Shown: positions 7,751-17,156, counted from the stretch's first letter. The stretch is DNA of 64,000 bases from Bradyrhizobium manausense (GCF_018130615.1 NZ_JAFCKB010000021.1:90734-154733), one strand, 5' to 3'. Notes: generated by a model not told the origin, from the sequence alone. Made by a program: numbers and translations.

Positions 7751-9679
7751 ATGCATCACACCAGTTCTCCCCCGCGCCGCCCGTCGGTGCTGCACATCTT
7801 CAAGATCTACTATCCCGACCTGTTCGGCGGGACGCTGACGGTGATCCGTGACATCTGCGCCAGCCTGAAGGACGCCTTCGCCTCGGCCGTGCTGACCTGC
7901 TCGCAATCGGCCGAGAAAGGCGAGATCATCGTCAACGACGTGCCGGTCGAGCGCGTCCGCTCGTTCGGCAATGTGCTGTCGCTGCCGGCGGCGCCCGCCT
8001 ACCCTTGGCGGCTATGGCAGAAGATCGCCGAGCACGATCTGCTGGCGCTGCATGCGCCCTTCCCGCTCGCCGACCTCGTTTTCGCCCTCGGCTTCGGCCG
8101 CAACCGGCCGCTGGTGGTGCACTGGCATGCCGACATCGTCACCCATGCGGGCCTGCGCTGGTTCGTCGAGCCGCTGATGCGCCAGACGCTGCGTCGGGCC
8201 AAGGCGATCATCGTCTCCGACCGCGTGCTGATCGAGGCGACGCCGTTGCTGCGCGAATTCGAAGACAAATGCCATGTCGTTCCGTTCGGCATCGACACCA
8301 GTGTCTATGACTGGCCGAAGATCGAACCCCACCACGTCAACGATCGCGGCCGCCTCGTGCTCGCCTGCGGCCGGCTGGTGCCCTACAAGGGGTATGACGT
8401 GCTGATCCGCGCGGCGGTCAATCGCAAGTTCGAGGTCTGGATCATCGGCGAGGGCGCCGAGCGGGCCCGGCTCGAGCAGCTGATCGCCGAGCTTGGCCTC
8501 GGTGAGCGCGTCCGCCTGCTCGGCTCCGTCAATGACTGCGAGCGCATCAAGCTGATGTGCCTTGCCGACGTCTTCGTGATGCCATCCGTCACCAATGCCG
8601 AGACCTTCGGCCTCTCCCAGCTCGAGGCCATGGCCGCCGGCCGGCCCGTGGTGAACACCGCCCTCGACACGGCGGTGCCCCGTGTCGCCCGACATGGCAT
8701 GGAGGCGATCACCGTGCCGCCGGGCGACGCTGAAGCGCTTGGCGCGGCCATCGACGCTCTGATCAGCGATCCCGAGCGCCGCCGCCGCATGGGGCTATCC
8801 GCCCGGACCCGCGCTGTGAGCCGCTACTCCGCCACGGCTTTCAGGGAAGGCATGGAATCGGTCTATCGCTCGGCGGTCGCGGCGCCTTGCGACAAGCTGG
8901 CGCCCGCGGATGATCAACCGGAGGAGACCAGCTGGTTCGACAGCATCCGGATCGCCGCCGCGCTCGCCTGGTCCGATATGCGCCACCGCTATGTGCGCTC
9001 GCTCTTGGGCCCCTTCTGGATGTCGCTGCAGATGGCGATCGTGGTCGCGGTGCTCGGCTCGGTGATCGGGCAAATGTCGAATGCCGACATGCTGGCGCGG
9101 CTACCGATGCTGGCGCTCTCGATGACGGCATGGACCTTCCTCAACAGCGTCGTGCTCGACGCAACCACCGCGCTCCAGAACTCCGCGAGCCTGATCCGCG
9201 ACCGGGCGCTGCCGCCGGTGATCTTCCTGCTGCAATGCACGTTCCGCCAGGGGCTGTTCGCGCTGCATAATGCCTGCGTCCCGCTCGCACTCTGGCTGCT
9301 GCTCACGCCGCACGATCTCTCCGGCGCGCTCACAGCGCTGCCTGGCCTGTCGCTTTTCGTCATCTGCACCTTCGCACTGAGCCTCGTGCTCGGCGCGCTG
9401 GCAACCCGGTATCGCGACCTCAAGCCGATCATCGAGTCCACCTTGATGCTCGCCTTCCTCGCCTCGCCCGTGATCTGGTCCGCCGACATGGTCAATCATC
9501 GCTCGACCGTGATGCGGCTCAATCCGCTGACGCATCTGTTCGCGGTGTGGCGCGAGCCGCTGGCCGGCGGCCATGTCGATGCGACCAGCATCATCTATGT
9601 CCTGGTCGCGCTGGCGCTGTTGCTCTGTGCGAGCGTGCTGACCCTGGTCCACTTGCGTAAAGCCGCCTTCTGGATCTGA
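7751..9679 (+). CDS. Glycosyltransferase family 4 fused to ABC-2 polysaccharide export permease
   Basis: 642 residues, two domains in one frame. Residues about 10-370 are a GT-B glycosyltransferase: SVLHIFKIYYPDLFGGTL, the acceptor-side VVHWHADIVTHAGLR, and the donor motif PSVTNAETFGLSQLEAMAAG with the E-x7-E pair. After a short linker, residues about 394-642 are an ABC-2 permease of the KpsM/Wzm type (SDMRHRYVRSLLGPFWMSLQ, six hydrophobic segments, NPLTHLFAVWREPL). The cognate ATPase follows 3 bases later. The fusion implies sugar transfer and export are physically coupled at the inner membrane. The ATG 7751 start avoids an upstream extension that reads through the small membrane ORF. Confidence 0.88.
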   Translation: MHHTSSPPRRPSVLHIFKIYYPDLFGGTLTVIRDICASLKDAFASAVLTCSQSAEKGEIIVNDVPVERVRSFGNVLSLPAAPAYPWRLWQKIAEHDLLALHAPFPLADLVFALGFGRNRPLVVHWHADIVTHAGLRWFVEPLMRQTLRRAKAIIVSDRVLIEATPLLREFEDKCHVVPFGIDTSVYDWPKIEPHHVNDRGRLVLACGRLVPYKGYDVLIRAAVNRKFEVWIIGEGAERARLEQLIAELGLGERVRLLGSVNDCERIKLMCLADVFVMPSVTNAETFGLSQLEAMAAGRPVVNTALDTAVPRVARHGMEAITVPPGDAEALGAAIDALISDPERRRRMGLSARTRAVSRYSATAFREGMESVYRSAVAAPCDKLAPADDQPEETSWFDSIRIAAALAWSDMRHRYVRSLLGPFWMSLQMAIVVAVLGSVIGQMSNADMLARLPMLALSMTAWTFLNSVVLDATTALQNSASLIRDRALPPVIFLLQCTFRQGLFALHNACVPLALWLLLTPHDLSGALTALPGLSLFVICTFALSLVLGALATRYRDLKPIIESTLMLAFLASPVIWSADMVNHRSTVMRLNPLTHLFAVWREPLAGGHVDATSIIYVLVALALLLCASVLTLVHLRKAAFWI

Positions 9680-9682
9680 CCG

Positions 9683-10423
9683 ATGGCCTCGATCAGCCTG
9701 CGCAATGTCTGTCTCGACTATCCGCTCTACGGCGCCTACGACTTCTCGCTGAAGCGGCGCCTGATCGGCCACCTCATCCGCGAGAAGGGCGAGATGCGGA
9801 TCGTCCGCGCTGTCGATCATGTCACGATCGAAGCCGAGGCCGGTGCGCGCATCGGGCTTGCCGGCCCCAATGGCTCCGGCAAGTCGACGCTGCTGCGGCT
9901 GATCGCCGGCGTCTATCCGCCGAGCAGCGGCCGCGTCGCGATCAAGGGCAATGTCGTGCCCCTGCTCGGCCTCAACGCCGGCGTGAACCTCGATTTCGTC
10001 GCTGACGACAATATCGCCCTGCTGCTGCGGATCAGCGGCCGCAAGCCGACGCGCGCCGTGATCGACGAGATCTGGGCCTTCACCGAGCTCGAAGAGCGCA
10101 TGCAGCGGCTGCCGTTGCGGATGTTCTCCTCGGGTATGCTGATGCGCGTGCTGTTTGCCACCGCAACTGCCTTTCCCGCCGACATCCTGCTGCTCGACGA
10201 ATGGCTGAGCGTGGTCGACGAACGCTTTGCCGCGAAGGCCGAGCAGCGGCTGCAGAACCTGGTCTCGCAGGCCGCGATCGTGATCATCGCCTCGCACGAC
10301 CAGCCACTGCTGCGCCGCACCTGCACCAGCATCATCAATCTGGATCACGGCCGCATCGCCTCGACCGTCACCGTCGAGCAACCGTCGGCTCTTTCCTTCG
10401 AGCTCCGCGAGAAACGCGCATGA
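9683..10423 (+). CDS. Polysaccharide ABC transporter ATP-binding protein (KpsT/Wzt type)
   Basis: 246 residues. N-terminal YPLYGAYDFSLKRRLIGHLI is characteristic of polysaccharide-export ATPases. Walker A GPNGSGKST (61-69), the short signature FSSGM (the family's variant of LSGGQ), Walker B ILLLDEWLSVVDE and switch IIASHDQ are present. There is no long C-terminal carbohydrate-binding domain, so it resembles KpsT or short Wzt forms. It partners the permease domain encoded immediately upstream. Confidence 0.9.
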   Translation: MASISLRNVCLDYPLYGAYDFSLKRRLIGHLIREKGEMRIVRAVDHVTIEAEAGARIGLAGPNGSGKSTLLRLIAGVYPPSSGRVAIKGNVVPLLGLNAGVNLDFVADDNIALLLRISGRKPTRAVIDEIWAFTELEERMQRLPLRMFSSGMLMRVLFATATAFPADILLLDEWLSVVDERFAAKAEQRLQNLVSQAAIVIIASHDQPLLRRTCTSIINLDHGRIASTVTVEQPSALSFELREKRA

Positions 10424-11799
10424 AGCAGAACATCCTCGTCGTGTCCGAGTCACTCGGACAACCCAACCACAAGCGCGGCATCTTCCACTTCACCCGGGAA
10501 TTGACGCGCTCGCTCGCCTCGGAAGGCCACGACCTCACGTTGCTCGTGGAGACCTCGAAGCGTTACCGCAAGCTGTGCCGGCGCGAGCGGCGCACGAGGT
10601 TGTTTCCGGCGCAGGCGCGCAACATCGAGTTGCTCGCGCTTTATCGCTTCCTGGACGAAGTCAATATGAGTGGACCGATGACGCTCAGCGGCACAAGCCG
10701 CAAGTTCGATTGGCTCCGTCACAGGGGCGGCATGTTGCTGTCGCGGGACAACCTCCTCTGCCTCCTGGGCGCGATCGGCCTGCGTAGCCCAGGCGCACGG
10801 CTGATCGAGAACCGGACCGCCGCCCTCGAATACATTCCGCCGGACCTGAGCCATCTCGAACTGTTCCGCGCCTTTCAGCTCGAGCCTGGATTCTTCAACT
10901 ATCAGGACTCCTCGGCCTTCTTTCTACTGCCGCCGCCGCGGATCGACGCACGCGACTACGACGTCATCGTGGTGGATACCCCGACACGGGTTGCGATCAA
11001 GCGCAGGCCGGACGCCAAGGTGATCTGCGTGGTGCACGATTTGCTGCCGCTCACCGACCTCAAGCTCAGCGACATTGCCACGCGGCAGTTCCTGGCGCGA
11101 ATCCGCACCAGTCTGCGCCAGGCTGACGAGCTCGCCTTTGTTTCACACTATAGCATGATGCGGTTCAGGGACCTGTTGCCGCAATTTGCTCACGTACCGG
11201 CGCGGGTCGTGTATCCCCGCACCCGGTTCGACGCCCCGGATGTCCTGCACCTCCCAGCCCCGTCGGGGCGTCCGGGGCGGCCGAACTTCGTCATCATCGT
11301 GTCGAACGAGCCGCGCAAGAACGTCGCCACCGTCATCCGCGCCTTCCGCAACATCCCTCAGGCCGATCTCGTCGTGATCGGATATGCTGGCCAGATCAGC
11401 CAGATGCGCAATCTTCCGAAGAACGTCCGTTTCGCCGGCTATGTCGACGAGCAGGAGAAGGCCGCGCTGATCGCGGAGGCACACGGCCTGATCATGCCGA
11501 GCCTCGCCGAGGGCTTTGGCATCCCGATCATCGAAGCGCTCGCCGCCAATACGCCGGTGCTGTGCTCGGACATCGCCGTGTTCCGTGAGGTCGCGGGCGA
11601 GCTTGCAGACTATTTCGATCCGTTCGCGCCAGAGTCGATCGTCGCCTCAGTCACCCGCGTGCTGGCGCGGCAAGAGGAGTCCCGCGGCAAGATCCGGGCC
11701 CGGCGCCCCGAGCTTGCCGAGCGTTTCGGCTACCAGACCCAGGCCCGCGATTTCCTCGGGCAGTATCTGCCGCCGGAGCGCCTGGTCGCGGCGCAATAG
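10420..11799 (+). CDS. Glycosyltransferase family 4 (GT-B)
   Basis: 459 residues from ATG 10420, which overlaps the ATPase stop (ATGA). N-terminal ILVVSESLGQPNHKRGIFHF, a long poorly conserved insertion (about 40-200), then the GT4 donor domain: NFVIIVSNEPRKNVATVIRA, VRFAGYVDEQEKAALIAEAH, and PSLAEGFGIPIIEALAANTP with the catalytic-site E-x7-E. It should add a sugar to the exported glycan; donor and linkage are not predictable. The insertion suggests an unusual acceptor. Confidence 0.87.
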   Translation: MKQNILVVSESLGQPNHKRGIFHFTRELTRSLASEGHDLTLLVETSKRYRKLCRRERRTRLFPAQARNIELLALYRFLDEVNMSGPMTLSGTSRKFDWLRHRGGMLLSRDNLLCLLGAIGLRSPGARLIENRTAALEYIPPDLSHLELFRAFQLEPGFFNYQDSSAFFLLPPPRIDARDYDVIVVDTPTRVAIKRRPDAKVICVVHDLLPLTDLKLSDIATRQFLARIRTSLRQADELAFVSHYSMMRFRDLLPQFAHVPARVVYPRTRFDAPDVLHLPAPSGRPGRPNFVIIVSNEPRKNVATVIRAFRNIPQADLVVIGYAGQISQMRNLPKNVRFAGYVDEQEKAALIAEAHGLIMPSLAEGFGIPIIEALAANTPVLCSDIAVFREVAGELADYFDPFAPESIVASVTRVLARQEESRGKIRARRPELAERFGYQTQARDFLGQYLPPERLVAAQ

Positions 11800-13112
11800 T
11801 GAGCATGATCGCCGAATCCGCTCCGTGCGCGAGCCTCGCCGCGGCGCCGGCCCGGCAGGGCTCGGCCACGCTGATGCGCGCCGCTGATGTGCTCGCCGCA
11901 CTGATCGCGGCGTCGCTGCCGTGGTCGACCACGGTCCCGTCGATCTTCGTCGGGCTCTGGCTGCTCGTGATGACGCCGATCATCGACTGGCGAGACTATA
12001 CACGCCGCCTCGCACAGCCCGCTTACGCCCTGCCCTTCGTCGTCCTGCTGCTCGCGCTTCTGGGCACGCTGTGGTCGGACGGCGATTGGACCGACCGGCT
12101 GCATGCGATCAAGCCGGTCGCAAAGCTCGTGCTGATCCCGCCGCTACTCTATCACTTCAGCCGGTCCGAGCGCGGCTTCACGGTTTGCGCAGCCTTTCTG
12201 GTCTCCTGTGCGCTGCTTGCGGTGTACTCCTGGATCGTGCTGCTCAATCCCGCCCTGAAGCTGACCGCAACGGCGTCTGCCGGCGTTCCCGTCAAGAACT
12301 ACATCGACCAGAGCCAGGAGTTCACGCTGTGCGCCATCGCGCTCGCGCTACCGGTGCTGAACTTCTTGCGCGGCGGTAGCATGATCGCGACGGCGGCCTG
12401 CCTCGCGCTGATCCTGCTGTTCGTGACCAACATGGTGTTCGTCGCCTCGGCCAGGACGGCGCTGCTCTGCATCGGCGTTCTGCTGATGCTGTTTGCCTGG
12501 CGGCACCTCAGTCGGCGCGCGGCGTTGCTGTTGTTCGCAAGTGCTGTCGCGGCAAGCGCACTGGCCTGGACCGCATCGCCCTATCTGCGCCAGCGCATTG
12601 CCGACATCGCCGTGGAATATCGGCACGGACGCGAGGACATCAGCCACGCCTCGACCGCACAGCGCCTGACCTATTGGCGCAAGGCTGCAGCCGCCTTTGC
12701 AGAGGCCCCGCTGTTCGGCCACGGCACGGGCTCGATCAAGCGGCAGTTCGAGCGCGCCGCCTCGACCGAGAGCGACCTCGATGCCGAGATCATCAGCAAT
12801 CCGCACAACCAGACCCTGCACGTCGCCGTGCAATGGGGACTGCTGGGCGTCGTCCTGCTTTACGCCCTATGGATCGCGCATCTTCGCCTGTTCACGGGCG
12901 ATGGTCTTGCCGCCTGGATCGGCCTCGTCGTGGTCGTGCAGAACATCGTGAGCTCACTCCTGAACTCGCACCTTGTCGATTTCCACGAGGGCTGGATCTA
13001 TGTGCTCGGCGTCGGCGTGGCCGGCGGCATGGTCCTGAAAGGGCAAGCCGCTCCCGACTACTGGCTGCGCTCGTGGTGTGGAAATTCTTCAGGCTTGCCG
13101 CCTGCTTCGTGA
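11799..13112 (+). CDS. O-antigen ligase-like (WaaL/Wzy_C) membrane protein
   Basis: 437 residues, about ten to twelve membrane segments. The Wzy_C/WaaL region shows the conserved periplasmic loop near residues 295-350: APLFGHGTGSIKRQFERA and SNPHNQTLHVAVQWGLLGVV, where the H-N-x2-L motif is a family hallmark. It starts at GTG 11799 overlapping the previous stop (TAGTG), with ATG 11805 as alternative. It would ligate or polymerise the glycan made by the upstream genes. The last 55 bases are antisense to the end of the convergent DMT gene. Confidence 0.85.
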   Translation: MSMIAESAPCASLAAAPARQGSATLMRAADVLAALIAASLPWSTTVPSIFVGLWLLVMTPIIDWRDYTRRLAQPAYALPFVVLLLALLGTLWSDGDWTDRLHAIKPVAKLVLIPPLLYHFSRSERGFTVCAAFLVSCALLAVYSWIVLLNPALKLTATASAGVPVKNYIDQSQEFTLCAIALALPVLNFLRGGSMIATAACLALILLFVTNMVFVASARTALLCIGVLLMLFAWRHLSRRAALLLFASAVAASALAWTASPYLRQRIADIAVEYRHGREDISHASTAQRLTYWRKAAAAFAEAPLFGHGTGSIKRQFERAASTESDLDAEIISNPHNQTLHVAVQWGLLGVVLLYALWIAHLRLFTGDGLAAWIGLVVVVQNIVSSLLNSHLVDFHEGWIYVLGVGVAGGMVLKGQAAPDYWLRSWCGNSSGLPPAS

Positions 13113-14047
13113 CATCGTCGGGCGAGAACCGGAACTTTACCGACGCGCTGCAATATTCTCAGGGCACGTCCGTCGATCACAATCAAAGCGCTACCGATGA
13201 CGATCGCGCCGGCGATCTCGCGCATGGAGATCGGCTCGCCCAGCACCAGCCATCCGAGCAGGATAGCGGTGACGGGAATGAGCAGCGTCACCAGCATGAC
13301 GTTGGTCGCGCCCGAGCGCTGCAGAATCTGAAAGAAGACGAAATAGGCGAGCGCCGTCGAGAGCGCGGCGAGGCCGAGCACCGCAAGCCAGGTCGCCAGG
13401 CCCGGCATCGGTAGCCGCCACGGCTGCTCCACTACGCCGGCGACGAGAGCCATCATCAACGTGGAGGCCATCAGTTGAAATGTCGCCGTGCCAAGCGGCG
13501 GCGAGTCTTTAAGGAGCCGCCGCGCGGCGAGCGCCGCAAAGCCATAGCTGAGCGCGCCGCCAAAACAGAGCAGGATGCCGAGCCCCTGCCCGGTCCGCGT
13601 CTCGATGCCCCATCCGCGCAGGATGATCACGCCGGCAAGGCCAAGCGCGACGCCAGCCACCCGCCGCGCCTGCAACGCCTCTTCACGTGCCGCTGCCATC
13701 ACCAGCACGGTGAACAGCGGCGTGGTCGCGTTGAGGACCGACGCCAGGCCGCTCGGGATAAAAATCTGGCCGATTACGATCAGCGAGAACGGGATGACGT
13801 TGTTGAGGAGTCCGATCACGAGGAACGGCTTCCAGCCGCTCATACCCCTGGGAAAGCTGATCCCCTGCATGCGCAGAAGCGGCAGCAGCATGGCCGCGCC
13901 AAGGACAACGCGCAGGAACACCAGCGTCAGCGGCGGCAACTCGCGCAGCGCGGCGCCGTTGAAGAAGAACGAGCCGCCCCAGAGCATCGAGAGCAATGCG
14001 AGCAGCGACCAATCTCGCGCGTCGATCCGGTTGTCGTTCGGGGGCAT
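13058..14047 (-). CDS. DMT-superfamily (EamA) transporter
   Basis: 329 residues with ten hydrophobic helices arranged as two EamA repeats: WSLLALLSMLWGGSFFFNGA opens the first, LLCFGGALSYGFAALAARR the second, with the conserved LGEPISMREIAGAIVIGSAL at the end of the second repeat. Such proteins are usually metabolite exporters. The C-terminal tail of about 30 charged residues overlaps the O-antigen-ligase gene on the other strand, so one of the two stop positions may be a recent extension. Substrate is unknown. Confidence 0.87.
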   Translation of the reverse strand: MPPNDNRIDARDWSLLALLSMLWGGSFFFNGAALRELPPLTLVFLRVVLGAAMLLPLLRMQGISFPRGMSGWKPFLVIGLLNNVIPFSLIVIGQIFIPSGLASVLNATTPLFTVLVMAAAREEALQARRVAGVALGLAGVIILRGWGIETRTGQGLGILLCFGGALSYGFAALAARRLLKDSPPLGTATFQLMASTLMMALVAGVVEQPWRLPMPGLATWLAVLGLAALSTALAYFVFFQILQRSGATNVMLVTLLIPVTAILLGWLVLGEPISMREIAGAIVIGSALIVIDGRALRILQRVGKVPVLARRCHEAGGKPEEFPHHERSQ

Positions 14048-14120
14048 GCGTCTCGCCTCTGCGGCCTAGCCTGTCGCCTAGGACGGCGCGGCTGATCTTG
14101 CCACCCGGTTTCCGATAAAG

Positions 14121-14999
14121 TCACTCAGGCGATCGGCGCGAATGCGCATCCCCCGCGATATCCGCGATCACCGCCCCGATCACCAGCGTCCCGCCAATCA
14201 GCGCATGCACGGCCGGCACCTCACCAAAGCCGACCCAGATCCAGAACGCCATCAGCGGCGTCTCCAGCGTGGCGATGAGCGACGCCTGCCCTGACGGCAG
14301 CAGCCGCGAACCGAGCATGTAGAAGGTCAGGCCGAGCGCGACCTGGAGGCAGCCGAACATCGCAAGGATTGCCAGATTGTAGCCGCCGACATGGGTGATG
14401 TCGTGGGCGAGCGGCAGGCTGACCAGGCTGCCGATGAAATTCGACAGTGCGGCTGCCGCCACCATCGACGTCTCGCGATGGCGTCGAACGACGACCGTCA
14501 TCGCCGAGATGGCAAGCACCATCAGGCAGCTCAGCGCCACGCCGCCGATATCGGCGCCCGCTCTAATCCCGCCGACGGTGATGACCACGCCGGCAAGCGC
14601 GACGAGGCTCGCGATCAGAGTGCGCCATGTCGCGGCTTCGCCGAGCCACAGCCATGCCAGCACCGCCGCGACAAACGGCTGGGTCGCGATCAGCACCGCG
14701 ACGTTCATGACATCAGTCATCTGAAGCGCGGGAATGAACGAGATCATGCCGATGGCGGACAATGACGCGACCAGTAAGCCGCCACGTCCCGGCACCACCA
14801 ATTGCCTGAGCACGCCCGGCCCCTGCATCAGGACGAGAAGGCCTGAGATCAGGCTGCCGCCGAACAGGCCGCGCCAGAACAGAATGGTCCAGGGATCAAA
14901 CGGCAGGAGCCGCGTGAAGAACGGCGCCGTGCTCCAGGCAATCGCCGCAGCGGTGACGAGGGCAATGCCGAGACCGCGGTCCGATCGAGGCTGCCCCAT
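14121..14999 (-). CDS. DMT-superfamily (EamA) transporter
   Basis: 292 residues, two five-helix EamA repeats (ALVTAAAIAWSTAPFFTRLL; the second begins GVALSCLMVLAISAMTVVVRR), ending with VPAVHALIGGTLVIGAVIAD. It is in tandem with another DMT gene 73 bases downstream but the two are only distantly alike, so this is not a recent duplication. It follows the hydroxyacid dehydrogenase by 28 bases and may be co-transcribed with it. Confidence 0.88.
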   Translation of the reverse strand: MGQPRSDRGLGIALVTAAAIAWSTAPFFTRLLPFDPWTILFWRGLFGGSLISGLLVLMQGPGVLRQLVVPGRGGLLVASLSAIGMISFIPALQMTDVMNVAVLIATQPFVAAVLAWLWLGEAATWRTLIASLVALAGVVITVGGIRAGADIGGVALSCLMVLAISAMTVVVRRHRETSMVAAAALSNFIGSLVSLPLAHDITHVGGYNLAILAMFGCLQVALGLTFYMLGSRLLPSGQASLIATLETPLMAFWIWVGFGEVPAVHALIGGTLVIGAVIADIAGDAHSRRSPE

Positions 15000-15002
15000 G
15001 TT

Positions 15003-15030
15003 GAATTCCAGTTAAGTCGAATTCCAGTTA
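15003..15030. repeat. 16-base tandem duplication before the DMT gene
   Basis: GAATTCCAGTTA occurs at 15003-15014 and again at 15019-15030, a 16-base period. The second copy includes the stop codon of the dehydrogenase gene (15028-15030), and the first fills most of the gap to the DMT start. It looks like replication slippage. Confidence 0.6.
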
Positions 15031-15909
15031 CGATGGCTTCTTCGGCCGCGACACCAGCTCGATCATCTTGCCTTCGTCGTCGTCGGGCATCGCGGCCTTC
15101 GCCTGCGCATAGGACTCGACGGCGGCGCGCGCAACCAGCGGCTTGTCGGCGAGCAGGCTCTCCGCAAGCCTCACGGCGTAGGCGGCATCCTTGTGCCGGA
15201 GTGCGGCCGTAAAGGTCGCGCCGCTGAAATCGCGGGCGACCATGCGCTTGGAGTGGCGCGTGACCTGCGGGCTCGCGGCAACACCGGCCTGGATCGACTC
15301 CAGCACGAGCTTCATGTCGAGCCCGGCCTGCTCGGCGATGGCAAGGCCCTCGGCGAGGCCCGCGATCTGGATCGCCCCCAGGAGGTTGTTGATGAGCTTG
15401 TAGACCGTACCGGAGCCGACCGCGCCGAAATGGCGGATGGTCGAGCCGATCGGCTCGAGGAACGGGCGCGCGCGTTCGAGATCGGCCGGGTCGGCGCCGG
15501 CGAGCAGCGTCAGCTTTCCCGCCGCAGCCGCATCCGGCAATCCCGTCACGGGGCAATCGATATAGATCAGGCCACGCGCATTGAGCTCGCGGCCCATCTC
15601 GCGCGCATGGTCGTAGGAAACGGTGGAGCACTCGATGGCGATGGTGCCGGCCTTCATCGTCTTGGCCGCGCCGTTCGGTCCGAGCCAGACAGCGCGCGAA
15701 GCTTCGTCGTCGGCGACCATGGTCACGACCGCATCGGCATCGATCGCGGCGTCCTCGGGCGAGGTCGCCCATTTCGCGCCGCGCGCAATCAGGTCTTCAG
15801 CTTTCGCCTTGCTGCGATTCCACAGCGCCACAGTAAAACCGGCATCGAGATAACGGCCGGCCATGCCATGGCCCATCCGTCCCAACCCGATGAAGGCAAC
15901 GCGGGTCAT
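15028..15909 (-). CDS. NAD(P)-dependent beta-hydroxyacid dehydrogenase (3-hydroxyisobutyrate dehydrogenase family)
   Basis: 293 residues. N-terminal Rossmann motif VAFIGLGRMGHGMAGRYLDA, second motif VTMVADDEASRAVWLG, substrate loop YIDCPVTGLPDAAAAGKLT, and catalytic lysine in GSGTVYKLINNLLGAIQI. The substrate loop departs from the usual DAPVSGG, so the exact hydroxyacid is uncertain. The start lies 3 bases after the prfB stop, suggesting read-through transcription from the prfB unit, but a metabolic link is not evident. Confidence 0.87.
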   Translation of the reverse strand: MTRVAFIGLGRMGHGMAGRYLDAGFTVALWNRSKAKAEDLIARGAKWATSPEDAAIDADAVVTMVADDEASRAVWLGPNGAAKTMKAGTIAIECSTVSYDHAREMGRELNARGLIYIDCPVTGLPDAAAAGKLTLLAGADPADLERARPFLEPIGSTIRHFGAVGSGTVYKLINNLLGAIQIAGLAEGLAIAEQAGLDMKLVLESIQAGVAASPQVTRHSKRMVARDFSGATFTAALRHKDAAYAVRLAESLLADKPLVARAAVESYAQAKAAMPDDDEGKMIELVSRPKKPS

Positions 15910-15911
15910 GG

Positions 15912-17043
15912 CTAGTCTACGTCCTCGATGTCGGCACCAGTGGTGCCGAAGGCGCGCTGCGCCAGCGTCGCGGCCATGAAGTCATCAAGCTCGCCGTTGA
16001 GCACTCCCGAGGTATCGGAGGTCTGCACGCCCGTGCGCAGGTCTTTCACCATCTGATAGGGCTGCAGCACGTAGGAGCGGATCTGGTGGCCCCAGCCGAT
16101 ATCGGTCTTGGCGGCCTGGTCGGCGGCGGCCTTCTCCTCGCGCTTCTTCAGCTCGATCTCGTACAGGCGTGCGCGCAGCATGTCCCAGGCCTGCGCCCGG
16201 TTCTTGTGCTGGGAACGGCCGGCCTGACAGACCACCGCGACGCCGGTCGGGATATGTGTCAGGCGCACCGCGGATTCGGTCTTGTTGACGTGCTGGCCGC
16301 CGGCGCCGCCCGAACGCATGGTGTCGGTGCGGACGTCGGATTCCTTGATGTCGATCTTGATGCTGTCGTCGATGACCGGGAACACCTGCACGCTCGAAAA
16401 CGAGGTGTGCCGCCGCGCGTTGGAATCGAATGGCGAGATGCGCACGAGGCGATGCACGCCCGCTTCGGTCTTGAGCCAGCCATAGGCGTTGTGGCCGGAA
16501 ACCTGGATGGTTGCGGACTTGATGCCGGCCTCTTCGCCCTCGGACTCTTCGAGGAACTCGACCTTGAAGCCGTGCGTCTCGGCCCAGCGTGTGTACATGC
16601 GCAGGAGCATCTGCGCCCAGTCCTGGCTCTCGGTGCCGCCGGCGCCGGCATGGACCTCGAGATAGGAGTCGAAGCGGTCGGCCTCGCCCGACAACAGCGC
16701 CTCGAGTTCGCGCCGAGCCACTTCCTTCTTGAGGTTCTTGAGCGCAGCTTCAGCTTCGGCCACGACACCGGTGTCGCCCTCGGCTTCGCCGAGCTCGATC
16801 ATGCCGATATCGTCTTCGAGCTCCTGCTCGACCTTGCCGATGCCCGAGAGCGAGTCCTCAAGCGAGGTGCGCTCCTGCATCAGCTTCTGGGCTTTCTGGG
16901 GATCGTTCCAGAGGTTGGGATCTTCTGCGAGCTTGTTCAGCTCAGCGAGGCGCGCCGTCGATTTCTCGACGTCAAAGATGCCTCCTCAGCAGCCCGACTG
17001 ACTGCTTGATCTCTTCTACCAACCGTTCGATTTCGGCGCGCAT
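15912..17043 (-). CDS. prfB: Peptide chain release factor 2, with programmed +1 frameshift
   Basis: RF2 terminates translation at UGA and UAA. The gene is in two frames: 23 codons from ATG 17043 end in CTT-TGA (16977-16972), preceded by the internal Shine-Dalgarno AGGAGG; slipping one base forward at CTT-T continues as [20 protein letters not shown] to the stop at 15912, giving 376 residues. The peptidyl-hydrolase GGQ motif is in [14 protein letters not shown], and the stop-recognition SPF in [12 protein letters not shown]. The in-frame UGA lets low RF2 levels promote the shift, the well-known autoregulation of prfB. It lies downstream of mrcA on the same strand. Confidence 0.96.
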
Positions 17044-17156
17044 GTCGTTCTCTGATCTCGCGGAATTCGTTCCGCGTACAAGTGAGACCGGGATGTAGCG
17101 GCGGCGGCTGCAAAGCGCAACCGCCACCGCAAAGAACGTCTGTCTTGTCCTAGGCC

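Noticed and set aside
9101-10453. 450-codon antisense frame over the polysaccharide permease and ATPase
   Set aside because: Arg/Gln/Asp-rich composition without motifs; both sense genes are intact known families.
13058-14999. Two DMT genes as a recent tandem duplication
   Set aside because: Their sequences differ throughout; only the family fold is shared.
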